Shown here in pieces: positions 1 through 5,544 of a DNA stretch of 5,545 nucleotides. The notes under the pieces were generated by a model. The model saw nothing but the letters and a program-made list of their open reading frames with translations, ran no database searches and was not told the origin of the DNA. Numbering within the stretch: the stretch's first letter is position 1; the number at the start of each line of letters is the position of its first letter. Position numbers and translations under genes: made by a program. This DNA comes from Bacteroidales bacterium (GTDB lineage: Bacteria > Bacteroidota > Bacteroidia > Bacteroidales > UBA932), in assembly GCA_017651785.1 (NCBI GenBank), contig JAGCCD010000016.1, forward strand, positions 1-5,545, given 5' to 3'.

Positions 1-1
1 C

Positions 2-1162
2 GAGGAAGTGCGCGAGCAGTACGCCGCCTACCGCTGTACTCCTCTTGTCCGCGCCTATGAACTTGAGAAGGCCCTCGGCACGCCTGCCCACATCTATTTC
101 AAGAACGAGAGCGTCTCGCCCGCAGGAAGCCACAAGCTCAACTCCGCCATCGCCCAGGCATATTATGCCAAGGAGCAGGGAGTAACAAACCTCACCACAG
201 AGACCGGAGCAGGCCAATGGGGCGGCGCACTTTCATACGCAACCAAGAAGTTCGGCATTGACTGCGCCGTATATATGGTTAAGGTAAGCTACGAGCAGAA
301 ACCCTACCGTCGCAGCATCATGCAGACATTCGGAGCGGCAATCACTCCTTCTCCGTCAATGTCCACCCGTGCCGGTAAAGACATACTTACCCGCAACCCC
401 AACGACCGCGGCTCACTTGGCTGCGCCATCTCGGAGGCAATCGAGCTTGCTGTTTCTACCCCCAACTGCAAATACGCCCTCGGTTCCGTGCTCAACCACG
501 TTTGCCTGCACCAGACCGTTATCGGCCTTGAGGCAGAGAAGCAGATGGAACTCGCCGGCGAGTATCCCGACATCGTGATTGCATGCTTCGGCGGCGGATC
601 CAACTTCTCCGGCCTTGCCTTCCCCTTCATGCGTCACAACATCCTTGACGGCAAGAAGACCCGCTTCATTGCAGCAGAGCCTTTCTCCTGCCCCAAGCTC
701 ACAAAGGGCAAGTTCGAGTACGACTTCGGCGACGAGGCCGGCATGACCCCCCTCCTTCCCATGTTCACCCTGGGTCACACCTTCAAGCCCGCATCCATCC
801 ACGCAGGCGGTCTCCGCTACCACGGCGCCGGCGTCATCCTCTCCCAGCTGATGAAGGACGGTCTCATGGAAGCCGTAGACATCGAGCAGCTCGACTCCTT
901 CAAGTCCGGCGTTCTCTTCGCCCAGACAGAGGGTATCATCCCCGCTCCCGAGTCCTGCCACGCAATCGCAGCCACCATCAAGGAGGCTCTGAAGTGCAAA
1001 GAGACGGGCGAGGCCAAGACCATCCTCTTCAACCTCTCCGGCCACGGCTTCGTGGACATGAGCGCATACGACAGCTACTTCTCCGGCGAGATGCAGAACT
1101 ACCACGTCTCCGACGAAGACCTTAACACATTCATCAAGAGTGCCGACGCTTTAAACAAATAG
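2..1162 (+). CDS. trpB: Tryptophan synthase beta chain, TrpB2 type (5' end cut by window edge)
   Basis: PLP-dependent beta-replacement enzyme that condenses indole with L-serine to give L-tryptophan in the cytoplasm. The reading frame is open to the left edge (codons E-E before the GTG at 8), and that GTG lies inside the conserved stretch before R-x-TPL, so it is an internal Val and the true start is upstream. About 386 residues are visible; TrpB2 proteins usually have 430-460, so roughly 60 N-terminal residues are missing. Counting from the GTG: the PLP Schiff-base lysine K43 in GSHKLNSA, the catalytic glutamate E65 in TETGAGQWG, the PLP-phosphate loop GGGSN at 195-199, and EGIIPAPES at 309-317. 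NLSGHG near 342-347, and the YRRS and PSPS segments, point to TrpB2 rather than TrpB1. No trpA or other trp gene follows. The gene ends at TAG and is followed within 25 bases by a terminator. Family is clear; the in vivo substrate of TrpB2 enzymes is less certain. Confidence 0.93.
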   Translation, partial: EEVREQYAAYRCTPLVRAYELEKALGTPAHIYFKNESVSPAGSHKLNSAIAQAYYAKEQGVTNLTTETGAGQWGGALSYATKKFGIDCAVYMVKVSYEQKPYRRSIMQTFGAAITPSPSMSTRAGKDILTRNPNDRGSLGCAISEAIELAVSTPNCKYALGSVLNHVCLHQTVIGLEAEKQMELAGEYPDIVIACFGGGSNFSGLAFPFMRHNILDGKKTRFIAAEPFSCPKLTKGKFEYDFGDEAGMTPLLPMFTLGHTFKPASIHAGGLRYHGAGVILSQLMKDGLMEAVDIEQLDSFKSGVLFAQTEGIIPAPESCHAIAATIKEALKCKETGEAKTILFNLSGHGFVDMSAYDSYFSGEMQNYHVSDEDLNTFIKSADALNK

Positions 1163-1182
1163 TTATGGCTTGACCGCAAAAG

Positions 1183-1211
1183 AGAAGCCTGACGAAATAC
1201 GTCAGGCTTCT
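1183..1211. terminator. Bidirectional intrinsic terminator between convergent trpB and nagB
   Basis: A perfect 12-bp stem (1183-1194 with 1200-1211, left arm AGAAGCCTGACG) encloses the 5-base loop AAATA. On the plus strand it runs into TTTAATTATTTAT, ending the trpB transcript about 20 bases after its stop codon. On the minus strand the stem is followed by a short CTTTTG tract, 20 bases after the nagB stop, so it can also end the nagB transcript. Position, stem strength and the T-tracts together make terminator function very likely. Confidence 0.88.
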
Positions 1212-1230
1212 TTAATTATTTATACTACAA

Positions 1231-2013
1231 CTACTTATAGACTTCTCTGAAGTAGCGGTAGCTGCTTACGCGAAGCTCGGTGGCGGCGGCGTCGTCAAGG
1301 ACCAGAACTCCGTTGGGATGGTTCTGGAGTGAGGATACCGTGTTGTAGTGGGTCATAGGGCCCTCTATGGCGGCTGCGACGGCGCGGGCCTTCTTGGGGC
1401 CGATTGCCAGGATTACCACTTCTTTGGAATCGAGCACTGTGGCTACTCCGACGGACAGGGCCTGCTTGGGGACCTGGTTGGGGTCGTTGTTGAAGAAGCG
1501 GGAGTTCACGCGGATAGTATCCTCAGTGAGGGATACAACGCGCGTGCGGCTCTGCAGCGAGGAGAAAGGCTCGTTGAAGGCGATGTGGCCGTCTTCTCCG
1601 ATTCCGCCGAAGAAGAGGTCTATGCCGCCTGCGGCAACTATGTCGCGCTCGAATTTGGCGCACTCGGCGTCAAGGTCGGGAGCGTTGCCGTCCAGGATGT
1701 GGATATTCTGAGCGGGCTCGTCTATATGGTCGAACAGCTGGCGGTGCATGAAGCTGTGATAGCTCTCGGGATGCTCTACGGGCAGTCCGACATATTCGTC
1801 CATGTTGAAGGAGATGACATTGCGGAAGCTCAGCTCCCCTGCCTTTACCATTCGGGCAAGTTCCGCGTATGTGGGGATGGGGGTGGAACCGGTGCAAAGT
1901 CCGAGCACGAAGGGCTCTGAAGTAACGGCGGCCTTGGCTTTGATGGCCTCGGCGATTCTGTGCGCAACCCACAGGGAGGCATCCTGGGCGCGGTCTCTGA
2001 TTATAACTTTCAT
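1231..2013 (-). CDS. nagB: Glucosamine-6-phosphate deaminase NagB
   Basis: Cytoplasmic aldose-ketose isomerase/deaminase that converts D-glucosamine-6-phosphate to fructose-6-phosphate plus ammonia, the step feeding amino sugars into glycolysis. At 260 residues it is a full-length single-domain NagB and aligns almost without gaps to the E. coli enzyme as I remember it. The phosphate loop TGSTP lies at 41-45. Asp72 in FNMDEYVGL, and Asp141, His143 and Glu148 in GIGEDGHIAFNEP, are all present, as are Arg172 and Lys208. Of the residues lining the E. coli GlcNAc-6-phosphate allosteric site, Ser151, Ser152, Arg158 and Tyr254 are present, but position 160 is Val instead of Lys, so allosteric activation may be weak or absent. 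The ATG lies 3 bases after the TAA of the upstream NagB/PIG-L fusion, with no promoter between, so the two are probably co-transcribed and translationally coupled. A terminator follows the stop. Confidence 0.96.
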   Translation of the reverse strand: MKVIIRDRAQDASLWVAHRIAEAIKAKAAVTSEPFVLGLCTGSTPIPTYAELARMVKAGELSFRNVISFNMDEYVGLPVEHPESYHSFMHRQLFDHIDEPAQNIHILDGNAPDLDAECAKFERDIVAAGGIDLFFGGIGEDGHIAFNEPFSSLQSRTRVVSLTEDTIRVNSRFFNNDPNQVPKQALSVGVATVLDSKEVVILAIGPKKARAVAAAIEGPMTHYNTVSSLQNHPNGVLVLDDAAATELRVSSYRYFREVYK

Positions 2014-2016
2014 CTT

Positions 2017-3948
2017 TTATCTGAGTTTCAGGAATACTTCAATTGCCTGGTATTCTGCCATGCCCAGCTCGTCGTAGGCCTTTGCGGTGGCCTGGGTGCG
2101 GTCCTCGGCCCTCTGCCAGAACTCGCGGGGGTCTTCTCCGGGGAAAGGAACGATGTCTTTCTGGGAGAGGTGGCGATAGATGGCGTGACGCTTCTCGATT
2201 ACCTCGTCCGGGCTCAGGGGAACGGCCATGTCTACGCGGGAGAGTTCCCACTCCATCCACGCGCCGCGGTACATCCAGATGTGGCAGTCTTTGATCCAGG
2301 GGGCACCGGCTTCTTCAAGCTCTGTAAAGGCCTCAAGAGCGGCCTCTGTGCAGACGCGGTGCGTGCCGTGAGGGTCTGCGAGGTCTCCAGCCATGTAGAT
2401 CTGGTGAGGCTTGATCTCGTTCATGAGCTGCTTGATTATGTCTACATCCGCCTGGGTGCAAGGGAGTTTGCGCACGCCGCCGCTCTCGTAGAACGGGAGG
2501 TTGAGGAAGTGGATGTGGTCGTCTTTCATGCCGAAGGAGTGGCAGGCGCCGCGGGCCTCGCTGCGGCGGATGGCGCCCTTTATGTCAAGCAGGCCGCGGG
2601 GCTCGGGCTCGCCGGGAACCTTGGAGTCTACGAGGGCCTGAACTTCTGCCCTGCGGTCTCCGTAACCCAGCTGGTATGCGGCGTCTATGTGCTGCATGAC
2701 CACGGAATCGTGCACTGCTACGTTGCCGGAGGTTTCATAAGCAACGTGAACGTCGTGGCCCTGATGCTGCAGACGGATGAGGGTGCCGCCCATGGAGATA
2801 ACGTCGTCGTCCGGGTGTGGGGAGAAAACAAGGACCCTCTTGGGATACGGTGCCGAGGCAACGGGACGGGTGCTGTCGTCTGCATTGGGTTTGCCGCCGG
2901 GCCAGCCGGTGATGGTGTGCTGGAGGTCGTTGAATACGTCGATATTGACTTTATTCACGGAGCCAACAGTCTCTATGAGGTCTTCAAGCGAGTTCTTGAG
3001 GTAGTCTGCGTGCGTGAGCTTGAGGATGGGCTTGCCAACCTTCTGGCACAGCCATACCACAGCTTTGCGGCGGAACTTGGGAGTCCAGTCGCAGGGGCCG
3101 ATGAGCCAGGGCGCCACCACGCGGGTGAGCAGCGAGCCGGAAACCTCGTCTACGTACATCCTCACGTTGGGATGATGCTGGAAGAGGGATGCGGGGCAGT
3201 CTACGCCGATTGCGCCCTCTGCAACGCGGGCGACCACAGCAGACTTGTTCTCTCCCCATGCCATGAGGATGACCTGCTTTGCGCTGAGCATTGTGCCGAT
3301 GCCAAGTGTGATGGCCTGCTTGGGGGTAACTGCCATGTCTCCGTTAAAGTTCTCTGCCTGCCTCTTGCGGCTGGGGTAGCTCAGAAGAACGGTGCGGGTG
3401 CGGCTGGTTTCTGCCGTGCCGGCGTCGTTGAAGCCTACCTGGCCCTGCTCGCCCACGCCCATGATCAGGAGGTCGAGTCCCGTGGCTTCTTTGTCAAGCT
3501 GCTCGCAGTACTCGGCTATGCGCTCGTGGGGAACGGTGCCGTCCGGAATGTGGACATTCTGGGGAAGGATGTCTACATTGTCCAGCAGCTCTTTGTGCAG
3601 ATGGTTGTTACGGCTCTGCATGTTTGAGGGGGACGTGGGATAGTACTCGTCTATGGAGTACACGGCAACGTTCTTGAAAGAGATGCGGCCTTCCCTGAAG
3701 TAGCGGGAAAGGACCTTGTAGAGCGATGCGGGAGAGGCGCCGGTAGTGAGTCCCAGGCGGAACAGGGTGCCGGGACGCTCCTGCTCGTTCTTCTTGATAG
3801 CCTCCACAACTATGTCAGCTATCTTGCGGCTGGCGATTGTGGAATCCGGGTGTACTTCTGTGTAAATTTTGTCGTACCCGTGCAGAATGTCATCGGGCAG
3901 ATTGCGGGAGAGCAGGCCGCCCTCCTCAGGCAGGGTGAAATGTTTCAT
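2017..3948 (-). CDS. NagB-like isomerase domain fused to PIG-L/LmbE N-deacetylase domain
   Basis: A 643-residue two-domain protein of the family usually annotated as glucosamine-6-phosphate deaminase-like. Residues about 30-285 form a NagB/RpiA-type sugar-phosphate fold: loop TTGASP (68-73), SIDEYY with Asp100 (equivalent to NagB Asp72) and Lys235 (Lys208). The core motif, however, reads GVGEQGQVGFND (164-175), so the positions of NagB Asp141, His143 and Glu148 are Gln168, Gln170 and Asp175, and Arg172 becomes Glu199. Deaminase activity is therefore doubtful. A linker of about 80 residues leads to a PIG-L domain (about 370-600) with PHPDDD at 377-382 (zinc ligands His378 and Asp381, likely base Asp380) and DPHGTH at 525-530 (His527, His530), a full set for zinc-dependent de-N-acetylation. 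No signal peptide or membrane segment is visible, so it is probably cytoplasmic. The likely substrate is an N-acetylated hexosamine derivative, by inference from the adjacent nagB. The ATG follows a TAAGTTTG promoter element by 4 bases. Confidence 0.92.
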   Translation of the reverse strand: MKHFTLPEEGGLLSRNLPDDILHGYDKIYTEVHPDSTIASRKIADIVVEAIKKNEQERPGTLFRLGLTTGASPASLYKVLSRYFREGRISFKNVAVYSIDEYYPTSPSNMQSRNNHLHKELLDNVDILPQNVHIPDGTVPHERIAEYCEQLDKEATGLDLLIMGVGEQGQVGFNDAGTAETSRTRTVLLSYPSRKRQAENFNGDMAVTPKQAITLGIGTMLSAKQVILMAWGENKSAVVARVAEGAIGVDCPASLFQHHPNVRMYVDEVSGSLLTRVVAPWLIGPCDWTPKFRRKAVVWLCQKVGKPILKLTHADYLKNSLEDLIETVGSVNKVNIDVFNDLQHTITGWPGGKPNADDSTRPVASAPYPKRVLVFSPHPDDDVISMGGTLIRLQHQGHDVHVAYETSGNVAVHDSVVMQHIDAAYQLGYGDRRAEVQALVDSKVPGEPEPRGLLDIKGAIRRSEARGACHSFGMKDDHIHFLNLPFYESGGVRKLPCTQADVDIIKQLMNEIKPHQIYMAGDLADPHGTHRVCTEAALEAFTELEEAGAPWIKDCHIWMYRGAWMEWELSRVDMAVPLSPDEVIEKRHAIYRHLSQKDIVPFPGEDPREFWQRAEDRTQATAKAYDELGMAEYQAIEVFLKLR

Positions 3949-3952
3949 AGCG

Positions 3953-3984
3953 CAAACTTACAAAATCCCACCCTAACAAGCAAG
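3953..3984 (-). promoter_or_regulatory. Candidate Bacteroidota-type promoter for the fusion-nagB operon
   Basis: Read on the minus strand, TAAGTTTG (3960-3953) fits the TAnnTTTG -7 consensus of Bacteroidota primary-sigma promoters exactly. A CTTG (3984-3981), resembling the -33 TTTG/TTG element, lies 20 bases upstream of it. Only 4 bases (CGCT) separate the -7 element from the ATG at 3948, so transcription would begin at or within a few bases of the start codon. The element lies in the 64-base gap after the aminotransferase gene, suggesting the fusion and nagB have their own promoter. Confidence 0.6.
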
Positions 3985-4012
3985 AAGAAAAGGGCGAAAA
4001 ATGCACCCCTTG

Positions 4013-5209
4013 CTATGCAAGAAGCGCAAGTGCCGCACCGATGCGCCTCACTCCCTCGGAAATAACGTCTTCCGAAGTGGCGTATGACAGCCGTACGCAA
4101 CCGGGAGCGCCGAAAGGCTCACCGCCCACAGTGGCCACGTGGCCCTCGGAAAGAAGGAACATCGCAAGGTCGTTTCCGGACTCTATCTTCTTGCCCTTGA
4201 AGGATTTGCCGAGGTATGCCGAGCAGTCTGGCAGCAAGTAGAAGGCTCCCTGCGGCACGCTGATGCGCAGGCCGGGAATCTTGCTGATGAGCGACACAAG
4301 CACGTTGCGGCGGCGCAGGAAAGCGAGACGCATCTGCTCCACGCAGGCCTGGCTGCCCATAAGAGCCGTTTCTGCAGCTTTCTGGCTGATGGAGGAAGGG
4401 CCGCTGGTGTACTGCCCCTGAAGCATGCTGCATGCGCTTGCAAGCCACTGGGGCGCAGCCATATAGCCTATGCGCCAGCCGGTCATGGCATACGATTTAG
4501 ACACGCCGTTCACCACTATTACGCGATCTTCCATTCCTGGAGCCGATGCGATTGACGCGTGCGATCCGGTATAGTTGATGTGCTCGTAGATCTCGTCCGA
4601 GAGTACCATGATGCCGTCGTGCTTCCTGATAACTTCCGCCAGACCATCCAGCTCAGCCGCAGTATATACGGCGCCGCTGGGATTGGAGGGTGAGCACAGG
4701 ATGAGGAGCCTGGTACGCGGAGTGATTGCGGCCTCAAGCTGGCCGGGGGTGATTTTGAAGTCCTGCTCAATGGGTGCCGCCACGTGCACGGGCACGCCGC
4801 CCGCCAGCAGCACCATCTGCGGATAACTTACCCAGAAAGGAGCGGGGATGATTACCTCGTCGCCGGGATTCACAAGCGCCAGCACTGCGTTGCAGATACT
4901 CTGCTTGGCACCAGATGAGATGACGATCTGGGAGGGAGAATAGCTGAGTCCGTTTTCTGAGAGGAGCTTATGGCAGACAGCCTCCTTAAGGGAGGTGTAG
5001 CCAGATACCGGTGAATACTTTGTGTATCCGGAATCGATTGCGGAAACCGCGGCCTCGCTTATATGCCCGGGAGTCTTGAAATCCGGCTCCCCTACCGACA
5101 TGTTCACCACGTCCACTCCCTGAGCTGCCAGTTCCGCGCTCCTGCGCGCCATCTCAAAAGTTGCCGAAGGCGACAGCGCCCTCAATCTCGGGGAAATCAT
5201 CTCTTTCAT
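4013..5209 (-). CDS. aspC: PLP-dependent class I aminotransferase, bacterial aspartate aminotransferase (Ib) type
   Basis: Fold-type I aminotransferase that moves an amino group between an amino acid, probably aspartate, and 2-oxoglutarate in the cytoplasm. At 398 residues it is full length. Visible landmarks are VGEPDF (39-44), SGYTSL (69-74), SSGAKQ (98-103, cofactor phosphate region), FWVSYP with stacking aromatic Trp126 (125-130), SNPSG with Asn176 (175-179), SDEIYE with Asp205 and Tyr208 (204-209), NGVSKSYAMTGWRIGY with the PLP lysine Lys238 and Arg246 (234-249), and VRLSYATS with the carboxylate-binding Arg373 (372-379). The pattern, including the FWVSYP segment, matches the Thermus-like Ib branch rather than the E. 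coli AspC branch. Some Ib enzymes use prephenate or aromatic substrates, so aspartate specificity is inferred. The gene stands alone: tRNAs and a terminator lie upstream and a separate promoter precedes the next gene. The ATG at 5209 is preferred because a TACTTTTG promoter element ends 4 bases upstream of it. Confidence 0.92.
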   Translation of the reverse strand: MKEMISPRLRALSPSATFEMARRSAELAAQGVDVVNMSVGEPDFKTPGHISEAAVSAIDSGYTKYSPVSGYTSLKEAVCHKLLSENGLSYSPSQIVISSGAKQSICNAVLALVNPGDEVIIPAPFWVSYPQMVLLAGGVPVHVAAPIEQDFKITPGQLEAAITPRTRLLILCSPSNPSGAVYTAAELDGLAEVIRKHDGIMVLSDEIYEHINYTGSHASIASAPGMEDRVIVVNGVSKSYAMTGWRIGYMAAPQWLASACSMLQGQYTSGPSSISQKAAETALMGSQACVEQMRLAFLRRRNVLVSLISKIPGLRISVPQGAFYLLPDCSAYLGKSFKGKKIESGNDLAMFLLSEGHVATVGGEPFGAPGCVRLSYATSEDVISEGVRRIGAALALLA

Positions 5210-5213
5210 ATTG

Positions 5214-5221
5214 CAAAAGTA
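5214..5221 (-). promoter_or_regulatory. Candidate -7 promoter element of the aminotransferase gene
   Basis: On the minus strand TACTTTTG fits TAnnTTTG exactly and is followed by CAAT and then the ATG at 5209, the same 4-base spacing as at the fusion gene. No convincing TTTG-like -33 element could be placed; the upstream spacer is a T9 run (5232-5224) preceded by CTTATC. Transcription from here would produce an mRNA with almost no 5' leader. Confidence 0.55.
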
Positions 5222-5274
5222 TTAAAAAAAAAGATAAGAGCCCTGTAAAAACGATGGGAGGCTTTAAAAAGATA

Positions 5275-5335
5275 GGGGGTGTTTGAGGGGATCGCCCCTC
5301 ATGCCCCTGGGGGCAGCTGCGCAGCAGCGGGGGTT
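5275..5335. repeat. GC-rich, palindrome-dense intergenic element (candidate dispersed repeat)
   Basis: Within about 60 bases lie three inverted repeats: GAGGGG/CCCCTC with loop ATCG (5285-5300), TGCCCC-TG-GGGGCA (5302-5315) and the perfect palindrome GCTGCGCAGC (5316-5325). Runs of GGGGGT flank the block on both sides (5275-5280 and 5329-5334). It contrasts sharply with the A-rich DNA on either side and has no coding signal. It resembles the REP-like or other short structured repeats scattered in bacterial genomes, but repetition cannot be shown from one copy. Confidence 0.4.
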
Positions 5336-5340
5336 AAACA

Positions 5341-5394
5341 GTTCTCACAAAACAAATACGACAGGCCAGGTGCCTGTCGTATTTTTGTGAGAAC
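5341..5394 (-). terminator. Terminator of the tRNA-Lys/tRNA-Val transcript, a long inverted repeat
   Basis: A 13-bp perfect inner stem (5354-5366 with 5372-5384) with a 5-base loop follows the tRNA-Val gene on the minus strand and runs into GTTTT. A further 10-bp outer stem (5341-5350 with 5385-5394) is separated by a 3-base bulge (5351-5353). The outer arm at 5385-5394 includes the discriminator base and six bases of the 3' acceptor strand of tRNA-Val, so the full hairpin would compete with the tRNA acceptor stem. The inner stem alone is enough for termination. Confidence 0.75.
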
Positions 5395-5462
5395 AGACAG
5401 ATTTGAACTGTCGACCTCTTGCCTGTCAAGCAAGCGCTCTAAACCAACTGAGCTATGCCCTC
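5388..5462 (-). tRNA. tRNA-Val (anticodon GAC)
   Basis: A complete 75-base cloverleaf can be drawn by hand: acceptor GAGGGCA with TGTTCTC (two G-T pairs), D stem GCTC/GAGC with a 10-base loop, anticodon stem CTTGC/GCAAG around loop TTGACAG, a 5-base variable region, and T stem GACAG/CTGTC around TTCAAAT. The anticodon GAC lies at 5427-5425 and reads the valine codon GTC (and GTT by wobble). The discriminator base is A and is followed by CAA, so CCA is not encoded. It begins 9 bases after tRNA-Lys and should share its transcript. Confidence 0.95.
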
Positions 5463-5471
5463 AAAAAAAAG

Positions 5472-5544
5472 TGCTCCCTTAGGGGCTCGAACCCTAGACA
5501 CCCTGATTAAGAGTCAGGTGCTCTACCAACTGAGCTAAGGAAGC
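5472..5544 (-). tRNA. tRNA-Lys (anticodon CTT)
   Basis: A complete 73-base cloverleaf: acceptor GCTTCCT with AGGGAGC (one G-T pair), D stem GCTC/GAGC with an 8-base loop, anticodon stem CCTGA/TCAGG around loop CTCTTAA, variable region GTGTC, and T stem TAGGG/CCCTA around TTCGAGC. The anticodon CTT (5511-5509) reads AAG. The discriminator is A, with no encoded CCA. The 5' end lies one base inside the window, so its promoter and any upstream tRNAs are not visible. A T8 tract separates it from tRNA-Val. Confidence 0.96.

Noticed and set aside
8..10. GTG at 8 as the trpB start codon
   Set aside because: The frame continues open to the window edge and the residues around it are inside the conserved TrpB2 N-terminal region, so the GTG is an internal valine codon.
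413..1105. 230-codon open frame on the minus strand
   Set aside because: Antisense to trpB, which has unambiguous TrpB2 motifs throughout; composition is typical of a shadow frame.
1960..3627. 555-codon open frame on the plus strand
   Set aside because: It lies wholly antisense to the NagB/PIG-L fusion and the nagB start. Its translation has no recognisable motif and is rich in V, G, A and L as expected from the complement of GC-biased codons, while the opposite strand has clear family motifs.
3990..4011. Possible terminator after the aminotransferase gene (AAGGG/CCCTT on the minus strand)
   Set aside because: The stem is only 5 bp with a 12-base loop, and the following sequence is a mixed T/C run; too weak to call from sequence alone.
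5341..5394. Attachment site of an integrative element at the tRNA-Val 3' end
   Set aside because: Attachment sites appear as direct repeats of the tRNA 3' end with an integrase nearby; here the copy is inverted, only bases away, and no integrase gene is in the window.
5388..5462. tRNA-Asp (GTC) reading of the tRNA-Val gene
   Set aside because: GTC appears on the plus strand, but the cloverleaf folds only on the minus strand, where the 7-base loop TTGACAG gives anticodon GAC, i.e. valine.
5279..5482. 67-codon open frame on the plus strand
   Set aside because: It runs through the GC-rich block, the terminator hairpin and both tRNA genes in antisense; such frames commonly arise from tRNA complements.
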